A DNA stretch of 64,000 bases from CAYLPJ01 sp964385465 (GTDB lineage Bacteria; Planctomycetota; Phycisphaerae; SM23-33): positions 248,001-312,000 of the forward strand of contig CAYLPJ010000001.1 of NCBI GenBank assembly GCA_964385465.1, written 5' to 3'. The notes under the pieces were generated by a model. It ran no database searches. It was not told the origin of the DNA and saw only the letters and a list, made by a program, of their open reading frames with translations. Positions 41,007-48,799 of the stretch are shown one piece after another (position 1 is the first letter of the stretch; every line of letters starts with the position of its first letter). The position numbers and the translations under genes are program-made.

Positions 41007-42750
41007 GACCGCACCGCAATCCGCCGACCGCGAAGTGGATCGCTCGCGCAGGCGCTACGTCATCGCCTTCGGGGCCGCGGCGGCGGCGGTCATCCTGGCC
41101 GCGTTCGTCGCCGGCGTGATGGTCGCGGAACTGGGCGAGCACAGGATGACCGCGCTGACCGAGGCGCCCCACCTGGCCGAGATGCGCGCCGAGGCCGCCC
41201 GCAACCCGAAGAACCGCCAACTGCTCGGCGAGATCCGCCGCCTCGACGCCGAGCTCCGCGCCGACTACTTCGCCCACCTGACGCGCTCGCGGTACGGCAA
41301 CGTGATCCTCCTGGCCGCCGTGGCGGTGTTCGTCATCGCCGCCCGGTCCGCCCTGGCCATCGCCGGGCGCGTCGGCCCCCCGGGGCGCAAGCCCGCCGAC
41401 GTCGAGCGCGAGATGGCCCTGGTCCGCCGGGGGCGGCGGGCCGTCGTGACGCTGGCGGTCATCCTCCTGGCAGCCGCACTTACCCCCATGGCCGTGCAGG
41501 CCTACGTGCGGCTGACGACGGAGCCTCCCCCCCCGCCTCACGCGGCCGACCCGGCGGAGGTCGCGAGGAACTGGCCCCGCTTCCGCGGCCCCGCCGGCCA
41601 GGGGATCTCGGCGTTTGCGAACGTGCCCCTGGCGTGGGACGGCAACACGTCGGAGAACGTCGCGTGGAAGTCCCCCGTGCCCCTGCCGGGCAAGAGCTCG
41701 CCGGTGGTCTGGGGCGACCGCGTGTTCCTCACCGGCGCCACCCGCGAGCGGCGGGAGGTCTACTGCTACGCCATCGACACCGGCGAGCTGCTGTGGACCA
41801 AGACGGTCGAGGACCTGCCCGGCAGCCCCGTCCGCGTCGGGCAGGCCTACCAGGACACCGGCTATGCCGCGCCCACGCCGGTCTGCGACGACGAGCGCGT
41901 CTTCGCGATCTTCGCCAACGGCGACCTCGCCTGCTTCGATCACGAGGGCAACCGCGTCTGGGCCAAGGCCATGGGCCAGCCGAACAACCCCTACAGCCAC
42001 GGCTCGTCGCTGGCGATGCACCGCAACCTCGTGCTGGTCCTCTGGGACCAGGGCGGAATCGAGGACTACATGTCCAAGCTGATCGCCTTCGACGGAGAGA
42101 GCGGGCGCGTCGTCTGGGAACGCCGCCGCCCGGTCTCGGCCTCGTGGGCGACGCCCTGCGTCGTCGACGCCGCCGGCACGGAGCAGCTTCTCACATCCGC
42201 CAACCCGTGGGTGATTTCCTACGACCCCGAGAGCGGCCAGGAAATCTGGCGGGCCAAGTGCATGGAGGGGGGCGACGTCGCCTCCAGCCCGGTCTGCGCC
42301 GAGGGCATTGTTTACGCCGTCTCGGCCGAGACCGAGCTCTACGCGGTCTCCGCCGACGGCAAGGGCGACGTGACCAAGAGCCACGTGCTCTGGCACGCCT
42401 ACGAGGGCCTGCCCGACCTGACCAGCCCGCTGACCGACGGCAAGCACGTCTGGCTGCTCGAGACCGGCGGGATGCTCACCTGCTACGACGCCAAGACCGG
42501 CGAGAAGCGGTACGACCACGCCTTCGAGGGCATGTTCAACGCCTCGCCCAGCCTCATCGGCGAGAGGCTGCTGCTGATCTCGATCAAGGGCGAGGGGTTC
42601 ATCGTCGCGACCGGGCCGGCGTTCGACCTCCAGCGGACCAACAAGCTCGGCGAGCAGGTCTACGCCTCTCCGGCCCTGCTGGACGGGCGAATGATCCTCC
42701 GCGCCAAGAAGCACCTGTACTGCATCCAGAGGCCCGCGGGCGAGCAGTGA
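40999..42750 (+). CDS. Multi-span membrane protein with PQQ-like beta-propeller
   Basis: This 583-residue protein has three N-terminal hydrophobic segments (about 15-40, 98-118 and 148-168) and then a propeller that starts NWPRFRGPAGQGIS, the same opening as the protein at 36210. Blades include TGATRERREVYCYAIDTGELLW, NGDLACFDHEGNRVWAK and CYDAKTGEKRYDHAFEG. The region between the first two spans is charged and helical. Compared with the simpler anchors at 29534 and 36210, the three-span anchor is unusual. Sitting between the NapH-like protein and the NADH-linked subunits, it may help assemble the membrane part of the redox system. No catalytic function is visible. Confidence 0.75.
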   Translation: MAETAPQSADREVDRSRRRYVIAFGAAAAAVILAAFVAGVMVAELGEHRMTALTEAPHLAEMRAEAARNPKNRQLLGEIRRLDAELRADYFAHLTRSRYGNVILLAAVAVFVIAARSALAIAGRVGPPGRKPADVEREMALVRRGRRAVVTLAVILLAAALTPMAVQAYVRLTTEPPPPPHAADPAEVARNWPRFRGPAGQGISAFANVPLAWDGNTSENVAWKSPVPLPGKSSPVVWGDRVFLTGATRERREVYCYAIDTGELLWTKTVEDLPGSPVRVGQAYQDTGYAAPTPVCDDERVFAIFANGDLACFDHEGNRVWAKAMGQPNNPYSHGSSLAMHRNLVLVLWDQGGIEDYMSKLIAFDGESGRVVWERRRPVSASWATPCVVDAAGTEQLLTSANPWVISYDPESGQEIWRAKCMEGGDVASSPVCAEGIVYAVSAETELYAVSADGKGDVTKSHVLWHAYEGLPDLTSPLTDGKHVWLLETGGMLTCYDAKTGEKRYDHAFEGMFNASPSLIGERLLLISIKGEGFIVATGPAFDLQRTNKLGEQVYASPALLDGRMILRAKKHLYCIQRPAGEQ

Positions 42751-42779
42751 GCCGACCCCCGGGCGGAAGGCATCGAGCG

Positions 42780-45131
42780 ATGTGCGACATCGACCTGAAA
42801 CACGTGGACGCCGTGGTCGACCGGATCGGCCGGACGCGCTCCGGGCTGATCCCGATCCTCCAGGCCCTCCAGGAGGAGTACCGCTACCTGCCGCAGCCTG
42901 CCCTGGAGCGGGTGTGCGAGCTGACGGAGATCACCCCGGCGGACATCGCGGGGGTCTCGACGTTCTACGACCAGTTCCGCCACAAGCCGGTGGGCGACCA
43001 CATCGCCTACGTGTGCATTGGCACGGCCTGCCACGTCAAGGGCGCCGAGCGGGTCCTGGAGGCGCTCTGCGACACGCTCGGCGTGCCCGCCGGCGACGAC
43101 ACGGACCCGGAGGGCAAGTTCACCGTCCAGCGCGTCGCCTGCATGGGCTGCTGCACGCTCGCGCCGGTCGTCCGCATCGACGAGGTCACCTACGGGCACG
43201 TCCAGCCCGACGGCGTCGACCGGATGCTCGAGGACTTCCACCAGCGCGAGGCCGAGGGCACCACGAAGAAGAAGGCGGCCTATTCGCTGGCCACCGACGA
43301 CCATGTCGCCGAGGTCCGCGTCGGCCTGGGCTCCTGCTGCATGGCCGGGGGAAGTGCCGAGGTCCGCGACGTGGTGGAAGACACGCTGCGGGCGACCGGT
43401 GCCAACGCGACCGTCAAACGCGTCGGCTGCGTGGGCATGTGCCACCAGACGCCGCTGGTGGAGGTCGTCCGCGAGGGCGCCGAGCCGGCACTGTACGCCC
43501 GCGTCGAGCCGGCCGACGCGCGGAAGATCGTCCTGCGCCACTTCCCCCCGAAGAGCTTCCTCAAGCGACTGACCACCAAGGCTTCGCTGGTGATCGACGG
43601 GCTGCTGACCGATGAGGCGTGGCGGCCGGCGCGGTCGTACGGCATCGAGCACCGGGACCCGCCGGTGGCGGCCTTCCTCGGCCCGCAGATGCACCTGGCG
43701 ACCGAGCACTGCGGCGCGATGGACCCGACGGACATGGACGAGTACGCCCGGCGCGGGGGCTTCGAGGCCCTGCGGCGGTGTGTCGGCGAGATGTCCCCGG
43801 AGGAGGTCATCGAGCAGGTGATCGCCAGCGGCCTGCGGGGCCGGGGCGGCGCGGGCTTCCCGACGGGAACGAAGTGGCGTCGCGTCCGCGATGCAACGGG
43901 GGAGGGCAAGTACGTGGTCTGCAACGGCGACGAGGGCGATCCCGGCGCGTTCATGGACCGCATGCTGCTGGAGAGTTTCCCGTACCGGATCGTCGAGGGG
44001 ATGATCATCGCCGCCTACGCCGTGGGGGCCTCGCAGGGGCGGTTCTACATCCGCGCCGAGTACCCCCTGGCCGTCCAGCGGATCCGCGAGGCGCTTCAGC
44101 GCCTGCGCGACGAGGGCATGCTCGGGGAGAACATCCTCGGCAGCGGGTTCTCGCTGGACCTGCGGATCATGGAAGGCGCCGGCGCGTTCGTCTGCGGGGA
44201 GGAGACGGCCCTGCTGGCGAGCATCGAGGGTCGGCGGGGCATGCCCCGGCTGCGCCCGCCGTATCCGGCCCAGTCGGGGCTGTACGGCAAGCCGACGCTG
44301 GTCAACAACGTCGAGACCTACTCGCTGGTGCCCTGGGTGCTGCGGCATGGCGCCGAGGCCTTCGCGAAGCTGGGCACCGACACGTCCAAGGGCACGAAGG
44401 TCTTCGCCCTGGCGGGCAAGATCCGCCGCGGCGGGCTCATCGAGGTGCCCATGGGCGTGACCCTCCGCCAGATCGTCGAGGAGGTCGGCGGGGGGATCGC
44501 CGGCGGCAAGCGGTTCAAGGCCGTCCAGGTCGGCGGCCCCTCCGGCGGCTGCGTCCCCGAGCGGCTGAGCGACACGCCGGTGGACTTCGAGGCCCTCACC
44601 GGCGTGGGGGCCATGATGGGCTCGGGAGGCCTGGTCGTCCTCGACGAGGACGACTGCATGGTCGACATCGCACGCTACTTCCTGACGTTCACGCAGGACC
44701 AGTCGTGCGGCAAGTGCACGTTCTGCCGGATCGGCACGCACCACATGCTCGACATCCTCACGCGGCTGTGCAACGGCGAGGGGCTCAAGGGGGACCTCGA
44801 GCGGCTCGAGGAGCTCGCCCACGCCGTCAAGCGCGGCAGCCTCTGCGGGCTGGGCAAGACCGCCCCCAACCCGGTGCTCTCGACGCTGACGTACTTCCGC
44901 GACGAGTACGAGGCGCACCTCGCCGGGCGCTGCCCGGCGGCGAGCTGCAAGGCCCTGATCACGTATTCCATCAACGACGACTGCATCGGCTGCACCAAGT
45001 GCGCCCAGATATGCCCCAGCGATGCGATCCCCTTCCGCCCGCACGAGAAGCACGAGATCGACACGGAAGCGTGCATCCGCTGCGGCGGGTGCCTGGCGAT
45101 CTGCCCGGTGGACGCCGTGGACGTCGAGTGA
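42780..45131 (+). CDS. NuoE-NuoF (HydC-HydB-like) fusion flavo-iron-sulfur protein
   Basis: This 783-residue protein fuses two subunits that are usually separate. Residues 1-160 are a NuoE/HydC-like thioredoxin fold with [2Fe-2S] cysteines 79, 84, 121 and 125. Residues about 170-250 are a second 2Fe-2S thioredoxin fold (Cys186, Cys187, Cys217, Cys221), as in HydB. Residues about 290-700 are NuoF: the FMN/NADH site around GRGGAGFPTGTKW and CNGDEGDPGAFMDR (about 381), and a [4Fe-4S] cluster by Cys643, 646, 649 and 689. The tail holds two [4Fe-4S] ferredoxin motifs (CIGCTKCAQICP at 734-744, CIRCGGCLAICP at 765-775). It should oxidise NADH, or reduce NAD+, in the cytoplasm. No hydrogenase catalytic subunit lies in the window. 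Confidence 0.9.
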   Translation: MCDIDLKHVDAVVDRIGRTRSGLIPILQALQEEYRYLPQPALERVCELTEITPADIAGVSTFYDQFRHKPVGDHIAYVCIGTACHVKGAERVLEALCDTLGVPAGDDTDPEGKFTVQRVACMGCCTLAPVVRIDEVTYGHVQPDGVDRMLEDFHQREAEGTTKKKAAYSLATDDHVAEVRVGLGSCCMAGGSAEVRDVVEDTLRATGANATVKRVGCVGMCHQTPLVEVVREGAEPALYARVEPADARKIVLRHFPPKSFLKRLTTKASLVIDGLLTDEAWRPARSYGIEHRDPPVAAFLGPQMHLATEHCGAMDPTDMDEYARRGGFEALRRCVGEMSPEEVIEQVIASGLRGRGGAGFPTGTKWRRVRDATGEGKYVVCNGDEGDPGAFMDRMLLESFPYRIVEGMIIAAYAVGASQGRFYIRAEYPLAVQRIREALQRLRDEGMLGENILGSGFSLDLRIMEGAGAFVCGEETALLASIEGRRGMPRLRPPYPAQSGLYGKPTLVNNVETYSLVPWVLRHGAEAFAKLGTDTSKGTKVFALAGKIRRGGLIEVPMGVTLRQIVEEVGGGIAGGKRFKAVQVGGPSGGCVPERLSDTPVDFEALTGVGAMMGSGGLVVLDEDDCMVDIARYFLTFTQDQSCGKCTFCRIGTHHMLDILTRLCNGEGLKGDLERLEELAHAVKRGSLCGLGKTAPNPVLSTLTYFRDEYEAHLAGRCPAASCKALITYSINDDCIGCTKCAQICPSDAIPFRPHEKHEIDTEACIRCGGCLAICPVDAVDVE

Positions 45132-45139
45132 GGCCCGCC

Positions 45140-46729
45140 ATGCCGACCCTTGAAATAGACGGACAGACGGTCGAGGTGCCCGAGGGCGCCACCCTCCTGG
45201 ACGCCGCGCGGACGCTCGGCATCGACATCCCGGCCCTCTGCTACCGCGACGGCTGGGAGCCCAACACCACCTGCATGGCCTGCTTGGTCAAGCTCATGCC
45301 CCGCGGCGTGATCGTGCCCTCCTGCGCCACCGCCGCCGAGGAGGGCATGGTCGTCGAGAGCGAGACCGACGAGGTCCGGGACCTGCGCCGCAATGCCATC
45401 GAGCTGCTGCTCAGCGACCACCTCGGCGACTGCATGGCCCCCTGCCACAGCGTCTGCCCCGCGCGGATGGACATCCCCACCATGATCCGCCAGATCGCCG
45501 CCGGCGAGCTCGCCGACGCGATCGTCACCGTCAAGGCGGACATCCCACTTCCGGCCGTGCTGGGACGCATCTGCCCGGCGCCCTGCGAGAAGGGCTGCCG
45601 CCGCGGCGAGCACGACGCGCCCGTGGCCATCTGCCTGCTCAAACGCTACGTCGCCGACGTCGACCTCGCACGCGACGAACCCTTCCTGCCCGAAAAGGCC
45701 CCGCCGTCCGGCAAGCGCGTCGGCATCGTCGGCGCCGGGCCGACCGGGCTGTCGGCCGCGTACTACCTCCTCGCCGCCGGGCACGAGGTGACGGTGATCG
45801 ACGAGCGCCCCCTCGCCGGCGGAATGCTGCGCTACGGCATCGAGGACGACGAGCTCGACCCGGACGTGGTCGCCGCCGAGGTCGCCGTCATTCAGCGCCT
45901 CGGGGCCGACTTCCGCACCGGCGTCCGCGTCGGGCGGGATGTGCCCATGGCCGACGTGCGGGGAGAGTTCGACGCCGTCTTCGTCGCGGCCGGGAAGACC
46001 GACCAAGCCGAGGCCCAGGCCCTCGGCCTGCCCTGGGCGGGCAAGACCGGCGTGGCCGCCGACCGCCACACCTGCGCGACGGAGGTCGAGGGGGTCTTCG
46101 CCGCCTGCTCGCCGCGGCAGCAGAAGCTCGCGGTCCGCGCGGTCGCTGCCGGCAAGGGGGGCGCGGCGTCCATCGACCAGTTCCTACGCGGCCGGGAGGT
46201 CACCGGCGAGAAGAGGCCCTTCACGGTGCACATCGGCAAGCTCCAGGAGGGCGAGATCCAGCGGTTCCTGCCGGAGGCGGAGGACCGCCGGCGTGTCGAG
46301 CCGGCCCAGCCGACGGCGGGGTTCGCCGAGGGCGAGGCCGTTGCCGAGTCCGCCCGGTGCCTGCACTGCGACTGTCGCTGCCCCCACGACTGCAAGCTGC
46401 GGGACTACGCCGACGCCTACGGCGCGTCGACGTCGAAGTACAAGGCGGGGCGGCAGACGTTCGAGCAGGTTCGCCAGCACGCCGGCGTGCTCTACGAGCC
46501 GGGCAAGTGCATCGGCTGCGGGCTGTGCGTGCAGACCGCCCGCCGCGCCGGGGAAGAGGTCGGGCTGGCGTTCGTCGGGCGAGGCTTCGACGTCCGCGTC
46601 GCCGTGCCCTTCGACCGCTCGCTGTCCGAGGGCCTCGCCGTCGCCGCCGCCGAGTGCGTCGAGGCCTGCCCCACCGGGGCCCTGGCCTTCCGCGACGACT
46701 CCGAACGGGCCGAACGGCCCACCGACTGA
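45140..46729 (+). CDS. Multi-cluster FAD protein of GltD/NuoG type lacking the NAD(P)H domain
   Basis: This 529-residue protein has three sections. Residues 1-80 form a NuoG/plant-type [2Fe-2S] domain (Cys34, 45, 48, 62). Residues about 95-345 resemble the GltD/NfnB flavoprotein, with two [4Fe-4S] sets (Cys98/102/106 and Cys145/149/153) and the FAD turn GIVGAGPTGLSAAYYL (195-210). After FDAVFVAAGK, however, the chain jumps straight to TCATEVEGVFAACSP. The NAD(P)H-binding Rossmann domain of about 120 residues is missing, and the usual 'GD' of the second FAD motif is replaced. The C-terminal part resembles the NuoG/HydA cluster domain (CIGCGLCVQTA, CVEACPTGAL). It probably relays electrons from the NuoEF fusion to an unknown partner. 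It starts 8 bases after that gene. Confidence 0.8.
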   Translation: MPTLEIDGQTVEVPEGATLLDAARTLGIDIPALCYRDGWEPNTTCMACLVKLMPRGVIVPSCATAAEEGMVVESETDEVRDLRRNAIELLLSDHLGDCMAPCHSVCPARMDIPTMIRQIAAGELADAIVTVKADIPLPAVLGRICPAPCEKGCRRGEHDAPVAICLLKRYVADVDLARDEPFLPEKAPPSGKRVGIVGAGPTGLSAAYYLLAAGHEVTVIDERPLAGGMLRYGIEDDELDPDVVAAEVAVIQRLGADFRTGVRVGRDVPMADVRGEFDAVFVAAGKTDQAEAQALGLPWAGKTGVAADRHTCATEVEGVFAACSPRQQKLAVRAVAAGKGGAASIDQFLRGREVTGEKRPFTVHIGKLQEGEIQRFLPEAEDRRRVEPAQPTAGFAEGEAVAESARCLHCDCRCPHDCKLRDYADAYGASTSKYKAGRQTFEQVRQHAGVLYEPGKCIGCGLCVQTARRAGEEVGLAFVGRGFDVRVAVPFDRSLSEGLAVAAAECVEACPTGALAFRDDSERAERPTD

Positions 46730-46738
46730 CTGCGCCGA

Positions 46739-47038
46739 TCACGCCTGCCCCGCACCCGCACGCGGAAGCAGGTTCTCCAGCCGGCTGATCTCGTACAGGC
46801 CTTCCGCCGGGCCCGACAGCCCCGTGATCCGCATGTCCCGCCCACCGGCCAGAAGGCTCCGCCGAAGAAGGATCAGTCTCGCCAGCGCCGCCGTCGTCGT
46901 GCGGCTCGTCCCGCCGAGGTCCAGGCGGACGATCCGCCCCGCGCCCTCCCCCACGGCCGACCGGGCGACCTCGCACGCCTCCTCGTACCCGAACCTGCTG
47001 CCGAAGAACCGGATTGTCTCGCTGTTGCTGGCCACCAT
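46739..47038 (-). CDS. STAS-domain (anti-sigma factor antagonist-like) protein
   Basis: This 99-residue protein has a STAS fold: GRIVRLDLGGTSRTTTAALARLIL, then DMRITGLSGPAEGLYEISRLENLLP, the usual strand-helix pattern of SpoIIAA-like proteins. The phosphorylatable Ser of classic antagonists (DSSGL) appears as TTTAAL here, so phosphorylation on Thr, or none at all, is possible. The ATG at 47038 starts just at the fold. It lies divergent from the sigma factor gene and converges on the end of the redox operon with only 9 bases between stop codons. Given its neighbours, it probably takes part in a partner-switching or sigma-control cascade. Confidence 0.7.
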   Translation of the reverse strand: MVASNSETIRFFGSRFGYEEACEVARSAVGEGAGRIVRLDLGGTSRTTTAALARLILLRRSLLAGGRDMRITGLSGPAEGLYEISRLENLLPRAGAGQA

Positions 47039-47177
47039 GGCAACCGCCTTTCGCTCCTCGCACCGACCAATCCGCACCGGGCGCCGGTGTGCGCGGGATC
47101 GCCGGGGACGGCGCGGGTACCGCCCTTGACGCCGACCCCCCCGCCGCCTACGCTGCCTGCCGAAAGGGACCCAGCCC

Positions 47178-47792
47178 GTGACCGCCGTGGACGACGATAC
47201 ATCCCGCCGCCCGAGCGACAGCCGGGACGCCGAACTCCTCGACGCCATGCACCAGTTCCAGGGCGGCTCGGACGACGCGTTCGAGACGGTCTACCGGCGT
47301 CTCTGGCGGCCGGTCGCCGCCCGCGTCGGGCGGATGGGGCTCCGCGGCGATCTCGTCGACGAGCTGACCCAGAAGGCCCTGGTCCGCGTGTACCTTTACG
47401 CCCGGAAGGCGACGTTCGACTCCGCCGGTCGCCTGTGGGGCTGGGTTCTCACCATCGCCACGCGGGAGGTCTACAAGCACTGGCGGAAGCGCCGCCCGGA
47501 CCTCGCCGGCGAGGACGCCCTCGAGGCCTGGTCCGCCGAGGCCGCCGCCCCGGCAGAGACGCCCGCCGACGCCGCCGAGACCGCCGAGACCGACGCCGAC
47601 GCGCGCGACTGCCTCGGCCGCCTGGAGGACGACGCCCGGCGCAAGCTCGCCGGCGTGCTGGTCGGCGGGCTGACCTTCCGCGCCGCCGCGGCCGCCGAAG
47701 GGCTGACGCTCGGGCAGTTCAAGCACCGCTACGAGAAGGCCCTCGCCCGGGTTCGCGACTGCATGCGGGCCAAGGGGCACGACGTCCGCTGA
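47178..47792 (+). CDS. ECF-like RNA polymerase sigma factor
   Basis: This 204-residue protein matches sigma-70 region 2 at about residues 30-105: DAFETVYRRLWRPV, then DLVDELTQKALVRVY and DSAGRLWGWVLTIATREVYKHWRKRR, the core-binding and -10-recognition helices. Region 4 is less clear (LTFRAAAAAEGLTLGQFKHRYEKALARVRDCM near the C-terminus), and the two are linked by an Ala/Glu/Thr-rich, low-complexity stretch. This spacing is that of extracytoplasmic-function-like factors. The start is a GTG at 47178 with AAAGGGA upstream; no better start is near the fold. The anti-sigma gene follows after 41 bases, so the pair is likely co-transcribed and mutually controlled. Confidence 0.8.
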   Translation: MTAVDDDTSRRPSDSRDAELLDAMHQFQGGSDDAFETVYRRLWRPVAARVGRMGLRGDLVDELTQKALVRVYLYARKATFDSAGRLWGWVLTIATREVYKHWRKRRPDLAGEDALEAWSAEAAAPAETPADAAETAETDADARDCLGRLEDDARRKLAGVLVGGLTFRAAAAAEGLTLGQFKHRYEKALARVRDCMRAKGHDVR

Positions 47793-47833
47793 CGCCGGCG
47801 CACAAACCGCCGGCGGCGCGATTGGACTGACAG

Positions 47834-48625
47834 ATGAGCGAAGACATCGAGCACATCCTGCGGCAATGGGGACGCCGAATCGCCGGCGCCCCGGACGCTC
47901 CCGATCCGCCAGGCGAGGACTGCCTGAGCTTCGCCCGGGCCGAGGCCGCGGCACGCGAGGAACCCGTCGAGGACGACGACCTGCGACACGCCGCCGCCTG
48001 CCCGCGGTGCGGGCGCCTCGTCGCCGATTTCCGCGAGGCGATCGACGAGGCCGAGAGCCGCCCCGTCGCCGGGCCGCGACGCCGCTCCATCCCCCTGCCC
48101 GTGCGCGTGGGCGCCGTCATCGCCGCCGCGGCCGTCGTGCTGCTGGCCGTCGCGCTGACGTGGCGCAGGAACGACCCCGATCCGGTGCTCGCCGCCGCCG
48201 AGGTCGGCCGGGCAGCGGACGTCCGTGCCGGGATCACCACCCGCGGCCGGCGGGCGTTCGCGACGGGGGAGGCGATCCTGTTCCGCGTGGTCCTGGAGCG
48301 GGCCGGGCACCTTGCGCTGGTGGTCCTGCCCGACGACGGCCCCCCGGTCGCGCTGCCCTCGCCATTCGGTGAGGCGGGGAGCTTCTCCGGCTCGCCCCTG
48401 CCGCGCGGGCAGCGCCTGCTGGGCCCCTACCGCCTCACCGGCCCGCCCGGCGGGAAGGACGTCTTCTGCCTGCTGGTCTCGCCCCGGCCCTGGTCGGAGG
48501 CGGCTGGGGAGGACCCGCTGGCCGCGATCCGAGCGAACCCCACCGCCGACGGCGTCCGCGACCTCGCCCGCCGGTGGGGCGTGGCGGTCCGAGTCTTCCC
48601 CATCCGGCGGACCGCCCCCGAGTAG
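47834..48625 (+). CDS. Zinc-binding anti-sigma factor with an exported DUF4384-like domain
   Basis: This 263-residue protein should bind the sigma factor encoded just upstream. Its cytosolic N-terminus has HAAACPRCGRL, the HX3CX2C zinc motif of ZAS anti-sigma factors (about residues 55-65). One membrane span follows (about 94-115, VRVGAVIAAAAVVLLAVALTW). The outer domain begins ITTRGRRAFATGEAILFRV and continues ERAGHLALVVLPDDG and LGPYRLTGPPGGKDVFCLLVSPRPW, the beta-sandwich pattern of DUF4384. That domain is often found beside caspase-like proteases, and indeed the next gene (opposite strand) encodes one. I infer that the DUF4384-like domain senses or interacts with the caspase lipoprotein and controls sigma release. 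Confidence 0.75.
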   Translation: MSEDIEHILRQWGRRIAGAPDAPDPPGEDCLSFARAEAAAREEPVEDDDLRHAAACPRCGRLVADFREAIDEAESRPVAGPRRRSIPLPVRVGAVIAAAAVVLLAVALTWRRNDPDPVLAAAEVGRAADVRAGITTRGRRAFATGEAILFRVVLERAGHLALVVLPDDGPPVALPSPFGEAGSFSGSPLPRGQRLLGPYRLTGPPGGKDVFCLLVSPRPWSEAAGEDPLAAIRANPTADGVRDLARRWGVAVRVFPIRRTAPE

Positions 48626-48649
48626 CCCGCCAACCCCCTGTGTCAGTTC

Positions 48650-48757
48650 TGTCCACACTGTCCGAGCGTGGACACAACGACAGCGATCACCGCAAGTTCA
48701 TTTTTAAACAAGCCTTATGCGCACGAACCCCTGTCCACCCATCGTGTAGGGTGGACA
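48650..48757. promoter_or_regulatory. Two TGTCCAC inverted repeats flanking an AT-rich patch
   Basis: The first is TGTCCAC/GTGGACA (48650-48656 and 48668-48674, loop 11). The second is TGTCCACCC/GGGTGGACA (48732-48740 and 48749-48757, loop 8). They flank a rare AT-rich stretch (about 48695-48720, with TTCATTTTTAAACAAG) between convergent genes. They could be terminators for both genes or paired operators of a dimeric regulator. Confidence 0.5.
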
Positions 48758-48799
48758 CCGTACCGGACACGGAACGTCCCGCCGGGCAGCTTGCCTCGA

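Noticed and set aside
42780..46729. Calling the NuoEF fusion plus flavoprotein a Stn/Nfn-type transhydrogenase
   Set aside because: The subunit types are similar, but the NAD(P)H-binding domain of the NfnB-like part is absent, so a two-nucleotide transhydrogenase is not supported.
42780..46729. Calling the same genes an [FeFe]-hydrogenase or formate dehydrogenase
   Set aside because: No H-cluster or molybdopterin catalytic subunit is encoded in the window.
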